A DNA stretch of 64,000 bases. Origin: Bradyrhizobium vignae (GTDB lineage: Bacteria > Pseudomonadota > Alphaproteobacteria > Rhizobiales > Xanthobacteraceae). The stretch spans positions 1 through 64,000 of the forward strand of contig NZ_RDQF01000011.1 of NCBI RefSeq assembly GCF_004114425.1, given 5' to 3'. Below, one piece after another: positions 28,224 through 36,514 of the stretch (positions are counted from its first letter, which is position 1; each line of letters opens with the position of its first letter). Under the pieces are notes generated by a model. That model had not been told where the DNA came from and searched no databases. It worked only from the letters and a program-made list of their open reading frames with translations. The position numbers and the translations under genes are program-made.

Positions 28224-29651
28224 TCAGCGGCGGAACATGCCGCCCATCATGCCGCCGACGACACCGCCGACGAAGGCGGCACCGGCAGCATCGCCGGGGC
28301 TGCTGCGTTGAGGGGCCGGCGCCGGCGCGCTGCTGGGAGGCGGAGCGCTGGCGCGCCGGGCCGCCTTCTGGCCGTTGTCGCTCGCAACGGGCGGAGCGGC
28401 CACGACCTCCGAGAGCAGGGCCTTGTGCTGGTGCTTGTTGAGGTAGCCGGACGATGGATAGCCGCGCGCTGCCTGCCAGCGCTTGATGACCGCACGGGTC
28501 TCGTCGCTGAACACGCCGGTCTGCTTGGTGTCGAAGCCGAGGCCGGTGAGGCGGCGCTGCACGTCGCGGCGCTGGGCCTTGTCGAGGCCGATCTGGTCCT
28601 CGGTGAGCTGGGTGGCCTCGTCGGTGAAGGTCGCAGGATCGACGCCGGCGTTGAGCGTACGGGTCGCGGTCGAGGGTCCGCTCTTGATCGCCGCGAGCCG
28701 TGCCAGCGCCAGCGCCTTGAACTGACCGTTCGGATAGGCGGAGAGATAGGCGTTGAGCTCCTCCGGCTTGTTGGACTCCTTCACCGAGCGCCAATATTCG
28801 AGCTCGACACCGTCCGAGCTCCCGGCCGCCGCCGGCACGACCGCGGAAGCGGTCGGGGCCGCGTTGGCGACCTGGGTCGTCGGGGCTTGGTTGAGATAGA
28901 CCGAGCCGGTCAGGTTGGTGTGGCCCCAGGGCAGCTGGCTCTTGCGGGTCTCTTCATTGACCTGGGCGCGCACCGCCGTCATCGCCTGCTGGATCTCGAC
29001 GCCGGGCTTGGTGATGTTGTCGATCAGTGCACGGGTGAACGGGCTGTTGTTGCCCTCCTGGCCGTCGAGCGCGGTCTGGCCCGGGCCGGTCGCGAACGCG
29101 ATCAGCGTGCCTTCGCCGGACTTCATCTCGGCCAAACCGCTCTGGACGTTGACGCTGCGGGTCGCCGAGTTCGACTTGATCTTGGCGGCGAATGGATTGT
29201 CGCGGCAGGCATCGAGGAAGACGAGCTTGACCTTGGCATCGCCCATGGTCTGCTCGAGCGTCAGGTCGATGTTGATGGCGGCCCCCAGCTTGACGTCCAT
29301 CTCCGATTTGATGTCGGCATCGACAGGCAGGAGATAGTTGGTGCCGCTGACGGCGATGCCGTGCCCGGCATAATAGAACAGCGCGATGTCGGAGCCCTGC
29401 GCCTTGCGGCCGAAATCGAGCAGCTTCTCCGTCATCTGGTCGCGGCTGAGGTTGGAGCCTTCGATCACCTCGAAGCCGACATTGCGCAGCGTCGCCGCCA
29501 TCGCCTTGGCATCGATTGGCGGGTTCGGCAATTGCGCGACGTTCTTGTACGAGCCGTTGCCGACCACGAAGGCGACGCGGCGGTCAGCCTTGGCGGCACT
29601 GACCGACAGGGCCATGCACATCAGCGAAGCGAGGAGGGTGAGATAGCGCAT
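28224..29651 (-). CDS. Secreted caspase-like protease with peptidoglycan-binding domain
   Basis: 475 residues beginning with a signal peptide (MRYLTLLASLMCMALSVSAAKA). The caspase/metacaspase (C14) domain at about 24-250 has the catalytic His97 in FYYAGHG and Cys149 in LDACRDNPF. A Sel1/TPR-like stretch follows (YWRSVKESNKPEELNAYLSA). A peptidoglycan-binding-1 domain lies near 370-430 (VQRRLTGLGFDTKQTGVFSD). A Pro/Ala-rich linker leads to a glycine-methionine tail, GGVVGGMMGGMFRR. The combination suggests a periplasmic Arg/Lys-specific peptidase held at the cell wall. Cell-death roles are speculative. Confidence 0.9.
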   Translation of the reverse strand: MRYLTLLASLMCMALSVSAAKADRRVAFVVGNGSYKNVAQLPNPPIDAKAMAATLRNVGFEVIEGSNLSRDQMTEKLLDFGRKAQGSDIALFYYAGHGIAVSGTNYLLPVDADIKSEMDVKLGAAINIDLTLEQTMGDAKVKLVFLDACRDNPFAAKIKSNSATRSVNVQSGLAEMKSGEGTLIAFATGPGQTALDGQEGNNSPFTRALIDNITKPGVEIQQAMTAVRAQVNEETRKSQLPWGHTNLTGSVYLNQAPTTQVANAAPTASAVVPAAAGSSDGVELEYWRSVKESNKPEELNAYLSAYPNGQFKALALARLAAIKSGPSTATRTLNAGVDPATFTDEATQLTEDQIGLDKAQRRDVQRRLTGLGFDTKQTGVFSDETRAVIKRWQAARGYPSSGYLNKHQHKALLSEVVAAPPVASDNGQKAARRASAPPPSSAPAPAPQRSSPGDAAGAAFVGGVVGGMMGGMFRR

Positions 29652-29851
29652 TCTGAAATCCCCAGAATCGAATTGCAGGCAGCAACAAATCGGCAACGAA
29701 GCTACACGAAGTGCCCGACTTCGCGCCACCAAAACGGCAGTCCGTTGCACCAACCCGCTGCTGTGTGGCCGAATGTGCACGATGGAGGGACACTCCAACG
29801 TGACCCAAATCACACGGCCACTTCGTTTTGTCGCGCGAGGTGGCGCGAGGT

Positions 29852-30727
29852 TCACTGCGCGCGAGCGGGAACCGGCGAAGCGGGCTTTAAATTCAGGAGA
29901 TTGCCGAAAAGGATCAGCGCCGCACCGAGTACGGTCCAGGCGTCGAGCCGCTCGGAATACAGCAACCAGCCGGCGGTTGCGGTCAGTGGGACCCGCAGGA
30001 AGTCCATGGGAACCACGATCGTCGCGTCGGCGTAGCGCATCGCGCTGGCGAGGCAGTAGTGCGAGAATGTGCCGCAGATGGCGATCACGCCGACCCAGGC
30101 CCAGACATAGACCGATGGCCACGTCCAGACGAACAGCGTCGGAACGAAGCCTGCGACCGATTGCACCACCAGCATCCAGGACAGGATCGAGAGCGCGCTT
30201 TCGGTGCGGGTCAGCGATTTGACCAGGGCCATCGAGACGCCAAATCCCATGGCGGCCCCGAGCGCGATGAGCTGGCCCGGATTGATCTCGCCAGTAGCCG
30301 GCCGCACGATCATGATCACCCCGACGAGGCCGAGCACGATGGCGGTGATCTTCCATGGCGTCATTCGCTCGGACAGGAAGCTTGCCGCGAGGAGGGCCGT
30401 CCAGATCGGCATGGTGAACTCGATCGCCACCACCTGGCCGATCGGGATCAGCGTCAGCGCGAAGAACCAGCCGAGCTGGGCGACGTAGTGCACCAAATTG
30501 CGCCCGACATGCTGTGGCAGGCGCGATGTCTTGAGCACCTTCAAGCCGCCGACGCGGTAGATGATCGGCGAGAGCAACAGGAAGCCGACCAGCGACCTCA
30601 CTTCCATGATCTGAAAGACATTCAGCTCGCGCGTGGTCTCGCGCCCAGCCACCGCCATGATCAGCATCAGCGACAGCCAGCCCGCCATCCACAGTGCAGC
30701 CATCGTTTTGGACGGTGTCGTGCTCAT
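29852..30727 (-). CDS. EamA/DMT family transporter
   Basis: 291-residue inner-membrane protein with ten predicted helices in two EamA repeats (LMLIMAVAGRETTREL at the start, the second repeat from about residue 150). Conserved phrases are VVAIEFTMPIWTALLAA and LGLVGVIMIVRP. Members export amino acids, purines or metabolites; the substrate cannot be told from sequence. It is divergent from the RidA-like gene, with a 152-bp shared promoter region. Confidence 0.9.
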   Translation of the reverse strand: MSTTPSKTMAALWMAGWLSLMLIMAVAGRETTRELNVFQIMEVRSLVGFLLLSPIIYRVGGLKVLKTSRLPQHVGRNLVHYVAQLGWFFALTLIPIGQVVAIEFTMPIWTALLAASFLSERMTPWKITAIVLGLVGVIMIVRPATGEINPGQLIALGAAMGFGVSMALVKSLTRTESALSILSWMLVVQSVAGFVPTLFVWTWPSVYVWAWVGVIAICGTFSHYCLASAMRYADATIVVPMDFLRVPLTATAGWLLYSERLDAWTVLGAALILFGNLLNLKPASPVPARAQ

Positions 30728-30879
30728 TGCTGGCGGATGCGGAAGGGTGAAATTCCGAAGGGACGGCTGGTATCGGCGACGTCGCTGCCGTTTGCAACGG
30801 CCAAATCTGCGGATGCAGCAATGCAGGTCGGCGTGTTAATGCATCAGCGAACAACGAGAAAAATCGGGAGATCTCGCTC

Positions 30880-31278
30880 ATGCATATCTTGCAGCCGGCC
30901 GAATGGAAGAAACCCCGTGGCTTTTCCCATGGCGTCGTGGTTGAGGGGCCGGGCCGGTGGGTGGTTCTGGCCGGCCAAACCGGTGGCGACGAGGCCGGCA
31001 ACTACGCGCCCGACATGGCCGCGCAGGTCGCGACTGCGCTGAAGCGGATCATCAAGCTCTTGGGCGAGGCCGGCGCGGGCCCCGAGCACATCGTCCGTCT
31101 GACCTGGTACCTGACCAGCCGCAGCGAATATGAAGCGGCCGCTGCTGGCATTGGCGCAGCATGGAAGGAAACGCTCGGACGCAATTTCCCGCCCTCGACG
31201 CTGCTTTGTATTGGCGGTCTCGTGGATGAGCGGGCCAAGGTCGAGATCGAGGTCACGGCGTTCGTGCCGAATGCATAA
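30880..31278 (+). CDS. RidA/YjgF family protein, catalytic Arg absent
   Basis: 132 residues with the Rid fold: VLAGQTGGDE, then NIxxLLxEAGA-like IIKLLGEAGAGPEHIVRLTWYL, then FPPSTLLCIGGL. Canonical RidA deaminates reactive enamine intermediates using Arg105. In this protein the corresponding region reads CIGGLVDERAKVEIEV, with no arginine at that position, so it belongs to a different Rid subgroup and may not be an enamine deaminase. It ends against a strong terminator. Confidence 0.88.
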   Translation: MHILQPAEWKKPRGFSHGVVVEGPGRWVVLAGQTGGDEAGNYAPDMAAQVATALKRIIKLLGEAGAGPEHIVRLTWYLTSRSEYEAAAAGIGAAWKETLGRNFPPSTLLCIGGLVDERAKVEIEVTAFVPNA

Positions 31279-31302
31279 AAAAAACCCGGCGAGGTCGCCG
31301 GG
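31277..31302 (-). terminator. Intrinsic terminator, mainly for the minus-strand gene
   Basis: CCCGGCGA/TCGCCGGG, a perfect 8-bp stem with a two-base loop, followed on the minus strand by eight T residues. It lies 26 bp after the stop at 31328 and also abuts the RidA stop. Confidence 0.9.
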
Positions 31303-31327
31303 TCGATGGTCTTGAACGTGATCTGGC

Positions 31328-31873
31328 TCAGCGCGTCATCGCGATGTTGGCGCCGCGGAATTGGCTGTCGGCGCGCATCGTGACGGTCTGCTTGTTGCCG
31401 CTCGTTCTCAGCGCGATGTTGGCGTTGAAGCCGGCGGCCGAGGCGACCACCTCGAAGTTTCCGCCACCACCGCGGCCCTCGAGCGAGCCGGAGATGTTGC
31501 GGCTGGCTTCGGCCCAGCTGCCGGTGACGGCGCTGCCTTCGGCACGGACATTGGCGGAGAGGTGAAACTTGTATGCGTCGCTGGCACAGGTCAGCGACAT
31601 CTCCATGGTCGGGCCGATCGGGGCGTACTTGGCCCGGCAGCGGATTCGCTCGGTCGAGCCGTCGTCGAGGACGACAGTACCGCCGCCGCTCCAGGTGCCT
31701 GCCATCGGCGCAAACGGGCCTGACTGAGCTTTGCTTTCGGTGTGGGCGATGCCCGCTGCAAACAAAACGGCGGCCGCGATCAGCAGCCGCCGGCTTCCAG
31801 CGCGAGACTCAGTTGGCTTATTGGCGCGATGCTTCCCACCGCCCGCTGCACGGTATGCCTGCAGATGCTCCAT
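31328..31873 (-). CDS. Exported hypothetical protein
   Basis: 181 residues. An extended N-terminus with many basic residues leads into a signal-type hydrophobic segment (RRLLIAAAVLFAAGIAHTES). The mature domain opens GPFAPMAGTWSGGGTVVLDDG, followed by strands rich in Gly, Ala and Ser, and includes a Cys pair (IRCRAK, LTCASD). It resembles small beta-structured periplasmic proteins of Bradyrhizobium; no function is assigned. Its start overlaps the upstream gene by 56 bases in another frame, which is unusual; an internal non-ATG start would avoid the overlap. Confidence 0.7.
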   Translation of the reverse strand: MEHLQAYRAAGGGKHRANKPTESRAGSRRLLIAAAVLFAAGIAHTESKAQSGPFAPMAGTWSGGGTVVLDDGSTERIRCRAKYAPIGPTMEMSLTCASDAYKFHLSANVRAEGSAVTGSWAEASRNISGSLEGRGGGGNFEVVASAAGFNANIALRTSGNKQTVTMRADSQFRGANIAMTR

Positions 31874-32168
31874 TCCACTTCCCCGATCCGGCGTTGCCGT
31901 TGAGTTGACCGTTGGCATATGCACCATTGATCGAAACTTTCACAAGTCCCCCGCTGCCGATGGTGCCGGAAACGTTAGCGCCGGGTGCGGTGATCTTGCC
32001 ATCGGCAACCGTCAGCATGGAGCTAGCGGTCGGTTCGCACGAACCGCTCTTGGTCACGATGGTGACCTGCCAGTTGCCATCATAGGGGTTCTGGGCAAAG
32101 GCGGGGGCAGCGAGGGTGCCGGCGAAAACTGAGGCGGCACAAAACACCGCAATGCGACCAAAACGCAT
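31818..32168 (-). CDS. Exported hypothetical protein, beta-rich
   Basis: 116 residues with signal peptide MRFGRIAVFCAASVFAGTLA and a GAGGA ribosome site. The mature part opens QNPYDGNWQVTIVTKSGSCEP and ends GIPCSGRWEASRQ, with two Cys likely to pair. It carries a weak repeat of Gly-Asn phrases (NGAYANGQLNGNAGSGKW). It reads like a small beta-sandwich or lipocalin-like periplasmic protein; not recognised further. It is probably co-transcribed with the overlapping gene downstream. Confidence 0.75.
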   Translation of the reverse strand: MRFGRIAVFCAASVFAGTLAAPAFAQNPYDGNWQVTIVTKSGSCEPTASSMLTVADGKITAPGANVSGTIGSGGLVKVSINGAYANGQLNGNAGSGKWNGASAGIPCSGRWEASRQ

Positions 32169-32365
32169 GAATTCGTCCTCGAATGTGTCCGATATGCTGA
32201 CGCTTATTCGGGCGAAATGTGACCGAAATTTGTTGCAATGCCAAAGGCAAAATTGTTCCTGTGGGAACAATGGTTTATTTGCGCTCTTGGTGCCAATTTC
32301 CGAAGTGGAATCAAGGTCGCTTCACGTTAAGAGTAAACGTAAGGGCGACTCAGGAAAGGCTTCGG

Positions 32366-32953
32366 TCAGGAAAGGCTTGGCGCGGAGGTCGCGAACTGCT
32401 CGTCCTGAACTTTGGCGGGCAGCGCCTTGTGCACCTTGATGTAGTCGATCACATCGGCGAGCAGCTTGAGCCCGAGGGGCGCCAGCGCACGCTCCCAAAG
32501 CTCCCGTGCGGTCTCGCCTTTCTTGACGAAGCACCAGTCCTGGGCGGCGATCGCGCCTGCGTCCATGCGGTCGGCGAGATGGTAGATGGTCCCGCCGGCG
32601 ATCGGGTCGCCTTCCTTGATGGTCCATTCCACCGCGGCCTTGCCGCGATGGCGTGGCAGCAGTGAGGGGTGATAGCCGATCCCGCCGAACTTGGCGGAGG
32701 CGAGCGCGTCCTTGCCGATTCGGGCGTGGCTGTGCGCCGTGATGATCAGATCGGTATCCGGGGCAATCTCGGACGCCACCACCAGTTTCGGATTGGCCTG
32801 GACCACGACCTCGATGCCGGCAGCCCTGGCAGTCGCGGCGAGGCGATCTTCGGCATCGGCCACGACGACCCGGACGACCGCGACGCTGTGCTCCCGCAAC
32901 ATGTTGAGGGTGGTCACGCCGAAATGGCGGGAGCCGACGAGGGTAATGCGCAT
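32366..32953 (-). CDS. Formyltransferase-family protein
   Basis: 195 residues, shorter than methionyl-tRNA formyltransferase (about 310) and lacking its C-terminal tRNA-binding domain. It has a Rossmann start (MRITLVGSRHFGVTTL), the folate-enzyme motif YHPSLLPRHRG and the Asp in HLADRMDAGAI. The residue two before the His is Gly, where PurN and Fmt have the catalytic Asn; 10-formyl-THF hydrolases have a similar IYHPSLLPRHRG. A formyl-THF hydrolase or sugar N-formyltransferase-like role is possible. It is not a replacement for Fmt. Confidence 0.85.
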   Translation of the reverse strand: MRITLVGSRHFGVTTLNMLREHSVAVVRVVVADAEDRLAATARAAGIEVVVQANPKLVVASEIAPDTDLIITAHSHARIGKDALASAKFGGIGYHPSLLPRHRGKAAVEWTIKEGDPIAGGTIYHLADRMDAGAIAAQDWCFVKKGETARELWERALAPLGLKLLADVIDYIKVHKALPAKVQDEQFATSAPSLS

Positions 32954-33274
32954 ATGTGTCCGATCCGTCTCGCAACTGCGTCATCCTCCCGATAACACGT
33001 TCGTATGCCCTGTCACCACCCGCGCGGCATTTGCGTGGGTTATCAACAATGCGCTGGGCGCTGGCTGCGACGAACTCTGGGATTGCGCAGTCGATCGCTC
33101 AGCTGATCGCCGGCGGCCTTTGCGCCCATGCATCGCGAAATCATCGGGCGGTAACACGATCTCAACCAGCTTCGTGTATCGACGAATCTGTCGCGGATTT
33201 GTATTGCGTACCGCGACACGAAGACGTCCGCCGGCGTGGGCGCGCCGCCGCGCCTTTTCGCCGGGATGGATCTC
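32954..33274. other. Gene-free stretch
   Basis: Contains no ORF with coding character that I could recognise and no repeat family seen elsewhere in the window. It is the divergent promoter region between the formyltransferase-like gene and the small gene at 33275. Confidence 0.5.
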
Positions 33275-33493
33275 ATGCCGAGTGCAATCGAGCAGATCGT
33301 GGACGCCTATGTGCGTCTGAAGAACCGCCGTGGACTCGATGAGCTGATGATGCACAGGCAGCGGCTCGCGGTCGATCTGAAGAGCCGGTCCGGCTATGAT
33401 TTCAGCCTGCCGATCGGCAAGATCGACGAGGAGATCGCGATCATCGAGGCAGGGCTCAGCCGGCTCAACGCGGAGAATTCCACGGCAATCTAG
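33275..33493 (+). CDS. Small hypothetical protein
   Basis: 72 residues starting MPSAIEQIVDAYVRLKNR. It is charged and predicted largely helical (DELMMHRQRLAVDLKSR, KIDEEIAIIEAGLSRLN). The start at 33275 has GGATGGA upstream; an ATG nine bases earlier is also possible. It appears to be a Bradyrhizobium-type cytoplasmic small protein; function unknown. Confidence 0.7.
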   Translation: MPSAIEQIVDAYVRLKNRRGLDELMMHRQRLAVDLKSRSGYDFSLPIGKIDEEIAIIEAGLSRLNAENSTAI

Positions 33494-33655
33494 AGGTCTG
33501 CGTCGTTGCGGGGGATCTGAGGCCGATGCATGGTCTTGGTCCGCGCCCGGTTCATGCATGGTTGGGGGCGGCAGTGTCTCAATCGTCGGGTCGTTCCGTG
33601 GGACACCATCCTGAGGCTTTGTCCCTGCGATTTGGAGGAGTCGAGCGTCTATCGC

Positions 33656-33958
33656 TCAGTCGCGCCGGCCGCCGTCAATCACCGTGAACAGCGGTCGCGC
33701 CGGAGTCGGCTCGACCAGCAGCTCCTCCACCAGTGCGGTTGCCGCATCGACATATTTGCGGGTCGGCCTGTCGAGAGGGCGCTTGGCCTCGTCGTCGAGC
33801 GCGACCTTTGCGGCCTCGACCAGCTTGCGCATGCGTGCCGCATGGTCGTCGCCCGCCGTCAGCGTCGCTCGCGCCAGCGAGCGCAGCACGAACAGCTCGC
33901 CCTCGAGGCGGAGCAGACGGTCGTTGAGCCTGGTCAGGACGGCGTTGAGATCGGCCAT
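33656..33958 (-). CDS. Small hypothetical coiled-coil protein
   Basis: 100 residues beginning MADLNAVLTRLNDRLLRLEGELFVL, a heptad-like helical region, then a second helix (RMRKLVEAAKVALDDEAKRP). The end is FTVIDGGRRD. No family is recognised. The longer reading upstream runs into a family-B repeat, so the ATG at 33958 is preferred. Confidence 0.7.
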   Translation of the reverse strand: MADLNAVLTRLNDRLLRLEGELFVLRSLARATLTAGDDHAARMRKLVEAAKVALDDEAKRPLDRPTRKYVDAATALVEELLVEPTPARPLFTVIDGGRRD

Positions 33959-33986
33959 GGGTTCGACGCGGAGGATCCATCCTGAT

Positions 33987-34091
33987 CTAAAGCGCAATGA
34001 GATTTGGATGAATCGTCATCGCGCTTTAGCTTGTTGTTTACGCATGATCTTTCCGGAAAACCGCTTCGCACTTTTCCGGATCATGCTTTAG
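33987..34091. repeat. Intergenic palindromic repeat, family B, copy 2
   Basis: Inverted relative to the copy at 10119: AAAGCGCAATGAG and CATCGCGCTTTAG, then GGAAAACCGCTTCG and TTTTCCGGATCATGC. Both hairpins are kept, joined by AGCTTGTTGTTTACGCATG. Confidence 0.75.
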
Positions 34092-34161
34092 CGGCGATCG
34101 GTGAACGGAGTCCAAACGGCGCCGGTGCAATTCGGCCGATCCTGCGAACGCCGTGGACGGC

Positions 34162-34389
34162 TTACCACTCGACGCCCGCCCAGCGCCTCCCGAACACAGG
34201 CGGCCTCGTCTTCACGGCTTGCCAGCCGAAGAAATGATGCTTGCCGGACCAGGCGTGCACCACGCCGCTACAGATGCCGCATTTGAAGCTGCCGGTGTGG
34301 GCCTCGCTGTGCTCCTCTCTGGTCGCGGTGTAGTTCATGCCGCAACCCGCACAGGTGAACTGTTCGATCGTCCAGATGCTGTTGGCCAT
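34162..34389 (-). CDS. Small zinc-ribbon protein
   Basis: 75 residues, MANSIWTIEQFTCAGCGMNY at the start. CAGC and CGIC pairs 23 residues apart form a zinc ribbon, with His-rich spacer (EEHSEAH). The C-terminal part is aromatic (WSGKHHFFGWQAVK). It is related in layout to the protein at 26399. Function unknown. Confidence 0.72.
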   Translation of the reverse strand: MANSIWTIEQFTCAGCGMNYTATREEHSEAHTGSFKCGICSGVVHAWSGKHHFFGWQAVKTRPPVFGRRWAGVEW

Positions 34390-34528
34390 TGCCCAGAATG
34401 TGTTTCGGTGGTCTCGATCCACAGTAGTCAGCAGCGTTTGCAGCAGCGTAAACTGGCGCGGGGAAATCCGGTTAATGGGCATTAGCCAAGCCCGGGTTGG
34501 AGGGGAGGCCATCCGCCGCCCATCCATA

Positions 34529-34747
34529 TCAGCCGCCTCGAGCGCTTCGAATGTCCCGGTCGATGAGCATCTGCACCCGTCTGATGGCGAGCAGCGACAG
34601 CCTGCCTTGCACTCGCCCCGAGCGGACCTTGTCCCTGATCGCATAGGTATAGCGCCAAAAGCCGGGCGCGGCGTTTGGCCTCAGAGAGTAACGGATGCCG
34701 CGGTGCGTCCCTGCGCGTGCAAGAGGCTCTTCGGGAGGGCGCGTCAT
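34529..34747 (-). CDS. Small basic hypothetical protein
   Basis: 72 residues, MTRPPEEPLARAGTHRGIRY at the start, with a short beta-type domain (YSLRPNAAPGFWRYTYAI) and a basic helix at the end (LAIRRVQMLIDRDIR). The layout resembles small stress-type proteins common in Bradyrhizobium. No function is assigned; the coding call rests on composition and the plausible domain. Confidence 0.55.
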   Translation of the reverse strand: MTRPPEEPLARAGTHRGIRYSLRPNAAPGFWRYTYAIRDKVRSGRVQGRLSLLAIRRVQMLIDRDIRSARGG

Positions 34748-34888
34748 CGTCTCGGAATGCGGAATGGCCCGATCTGTTCCCAATCGGGAGCATGGGCAGT
34801 TCCAGTCGCCTTGACGCAGGATGCGTTGCTGGCATAACGGCAGGGCCTCGCAAGCGCCGGAAGTTGCGTTCATGCCGCAAGGAAAGCT

Positions 34889-35974
34889 GTGCCCGTGAAA
34901 AACCTCCGTCAGCTCCTGACGGGAGAGGACGTCATCCAGCTCGTGATCCGGCTCGGCCTGCTCGCCCTGCTGATCATCTGGACCTTCCTGATCATCCGCC
35001 CGTTCGTACCGATCCTGGCCTGGAGCGGCGTGCTGGCGGTCGCGTTCTATCCGGCGTTCAGCTGGGTTGCCAAGATCCTCGGCGGCCGGCCCAAGACCGC
35101 AGCGGCGATCCTGACCCTGATTACGCTCGGCATCGTCATTGGTCCGGCGACCTGGCTCGGCATCAGCGCGGTGGACGGCGTGCGCGAGCTGGCGCACCAG
35201 CTCGGCACCGGCGACCTCGTGCTCCAGTCGGCGCCGGAGCAGCTCAAGGCGTGGCCGCTCGTCGGCCCCTGGCTCTACGATCTCTGGGACCAAGCTTACA
35301 ACAACGTTCGGGCGGTCGTGCGCGAGGTGGCGCCGTATCTCCAGCCGCTGGCAGGCCCGCTGCTCTCGCTCGCGGGCGATGCCGGCGTGGGCACGCTTCA
35401 GTTTCTCGTCTCCGTGTTCGTGGCCGGCTTCCTGTTTCCGCATGGGCCGCGGCTGGTCGCCGCCGGCCGCAGCTTCCTGTTTCGCATCGTGCCGGAGCAG
35501 AGCGAGCATTTCCTATCGCTTGCGGGCGCGACCATCCGCGCCGTGGCGCAGGGCGTGATCGGCGTCGCGATCGTGCAGGCGCTGCTCGCCGGCATTGGCT
35601 TCAAGCTCGCCTCTGTGCCGAGCGCGGGCCTTCTCGCCTTCATCGTGCTGTTGCTCTCGATCGTACAGATCGGTGCTTTCCTCGTGCTGCTGCCGGTGAT
35701 CATCTGGATCTGGACCGCCAAGGACGTCACCACGGCGCTGCTCCTCACCGTGTTTCTCGTCATCGTCGGCTTCATCGACACCATGTTGAAGCCGCTGGTC
35801 ATGGGACGCGGCCTGACCACCCCGACCATCGTGATTTTCGTCGGCGTGATCGGCGGCACGCTCGCCCACGGCATCGTCGGCCTGTTCATCGGCCCGATCG
35901 TCCTGTCGGTGGCCTGGGAAATGATGATGGCCTGGATCAGGACCGAGGACCGGGCGGAGGCGGGCAAGGGCTGA
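34889..35974 (+). CDS. AI-2E family (PerM-like) permease
   Basis: 361-residue membrane protein of the AI-2E transporter superfamily with about eight helices. The first two are LLALLIIWTFLIIRPFVPIL and VLAVAFYPAFSWV. A soluble central helix bundle follows (residues 105-150), then the conserved C-terminal block PLVMGRGLTTP and GGTLAHGIVGLFIGPIVL. The start is GTG (34889, or the GTG six bases later) behind AAGGAAA. Members of this family include AI-2 exporters and Na+/H+ antiporters, so the transported species is not fixed. Confidence 0.9.
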   Translation: MPVKNLRQLLTGEDVIQLVIRLGLLALLIIWTFLIIRPFVPILAWSGVLAVAFYPAFSWVAKILGGRPKTAAAILTLITLGIVIGPATWLGISAVDGVRELAHQLGTGDLVLQSAPEQLKAWPLVGPWLYDLWDQAYNNVRAVVREVAPYLQPLAGPLLSLAGDAGVGTLQFLVSVFVAGFLFPHGPRLVAAGRSFLFRIVPEQSEHFLSLAGATIRAVAQGVIGVAIVQALLAGIGFKLASVPSAGLLAFIVLLLSIVQIGAFLVLLPVIIWIWTAKDVTTALLLTVFLVIVGFIDTMLKPLVMGRGLTTPTIVIFVGVIGGTLAHGIVGLFIGPIVLSVAWEMMMAWIRTEDRAEAGKG

Positions 35975-36057
35975 TCTCGCCCCCGAACGGCGCGGTCTGC
36001 CGGCCGTGCCACGCCAGGCCCCCGATGGCTGGCGTCCTGTGATCAAGGTGTGCCGCG

Positions 36058-36083
36058 AACTTGTCTGTTCCACTAGACAAGTT
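36058..36083. promoter_or_regulatory. Palindrome upstream of the NUDIX gene
   Basis: AACTTGTCT-gttccact-AGACAAGTT, perfect 9-bp arms, ending 25 bp before the NUDIX start. No T run follows, so it is more likely a regulator site or 5' UTR hairpin than a terminator. Confidence 0.45.
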
Positions 36084-36108
36084 ACGATTGGCTCGATTCT
36101 AGTTTTCG

Positions 36109-36513
36109 ATGACGGCAGCAATGGCGAAGTCTTCCAAGCTGGTTGCCGTCAGGCGCGGCAAGGTATTGTTGGTCAGACGCCGGTCGGACGGCCGGTGGAT
36201 GTTCCCGGGCGGCCGCAAGCGTGCGCGCGAGTCGGAGAAAGACTGCTTGCGGCGGGAGATCAAGGAGGAATTGCCCAAACTGAAGCTCGGCAGGATCAGC
36301 CTTTGGAAGGAAGTCAAGGCGAGGAACAAGCGCTCCGGCCGCAAGATGAGCGACGCGATCTTCCTCACCAAGTCTGCGAAGGGCAGGCTGGCGATCGGAG
36401 ACAAGAAGGAGATCGATCGCGCCGCCTGGCAGAAGCCCCGCGGCATCCGCCTGACGCCGACCTCGCGCTACATCCGCGATCGCCTGTTCCCGAGGAAGCG
36501 ACGGCGGAGCTGA
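36109..36513 (+). CDS. NUDIX hydrolase
   Basis: 134 residues with a complete Nudix box: GRKRARE-x7-REIKEELPKL (G-x5-E-x7-REUxEExGU with Pro in place of the final Gly). It is unusually basic (many Lys/Arg), which recalls the DIPP-like polyphosphate/diadenosine subgroup common in rhizobia. The RRRSDGRWMFPGGR segment precedes the box. A possible shorter start is the ATG four codons later. It is convergent with a zinc-ribbon gene two bases away. Confidence 0.88.
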   Translation: MTAAMAKSSKLVAVRRGKVLLVRRRSDGRWMFPGGRKRARESEKDCLRREIKEELPKLKLGRISLWKEVKARNKRSGRKMSDAIFLTKSAKGRLAIGDKKEIDRAAWQKPRGIRLTPTSRYIRDRLFPRKRRRS

Positions 36514-36514
36514 G

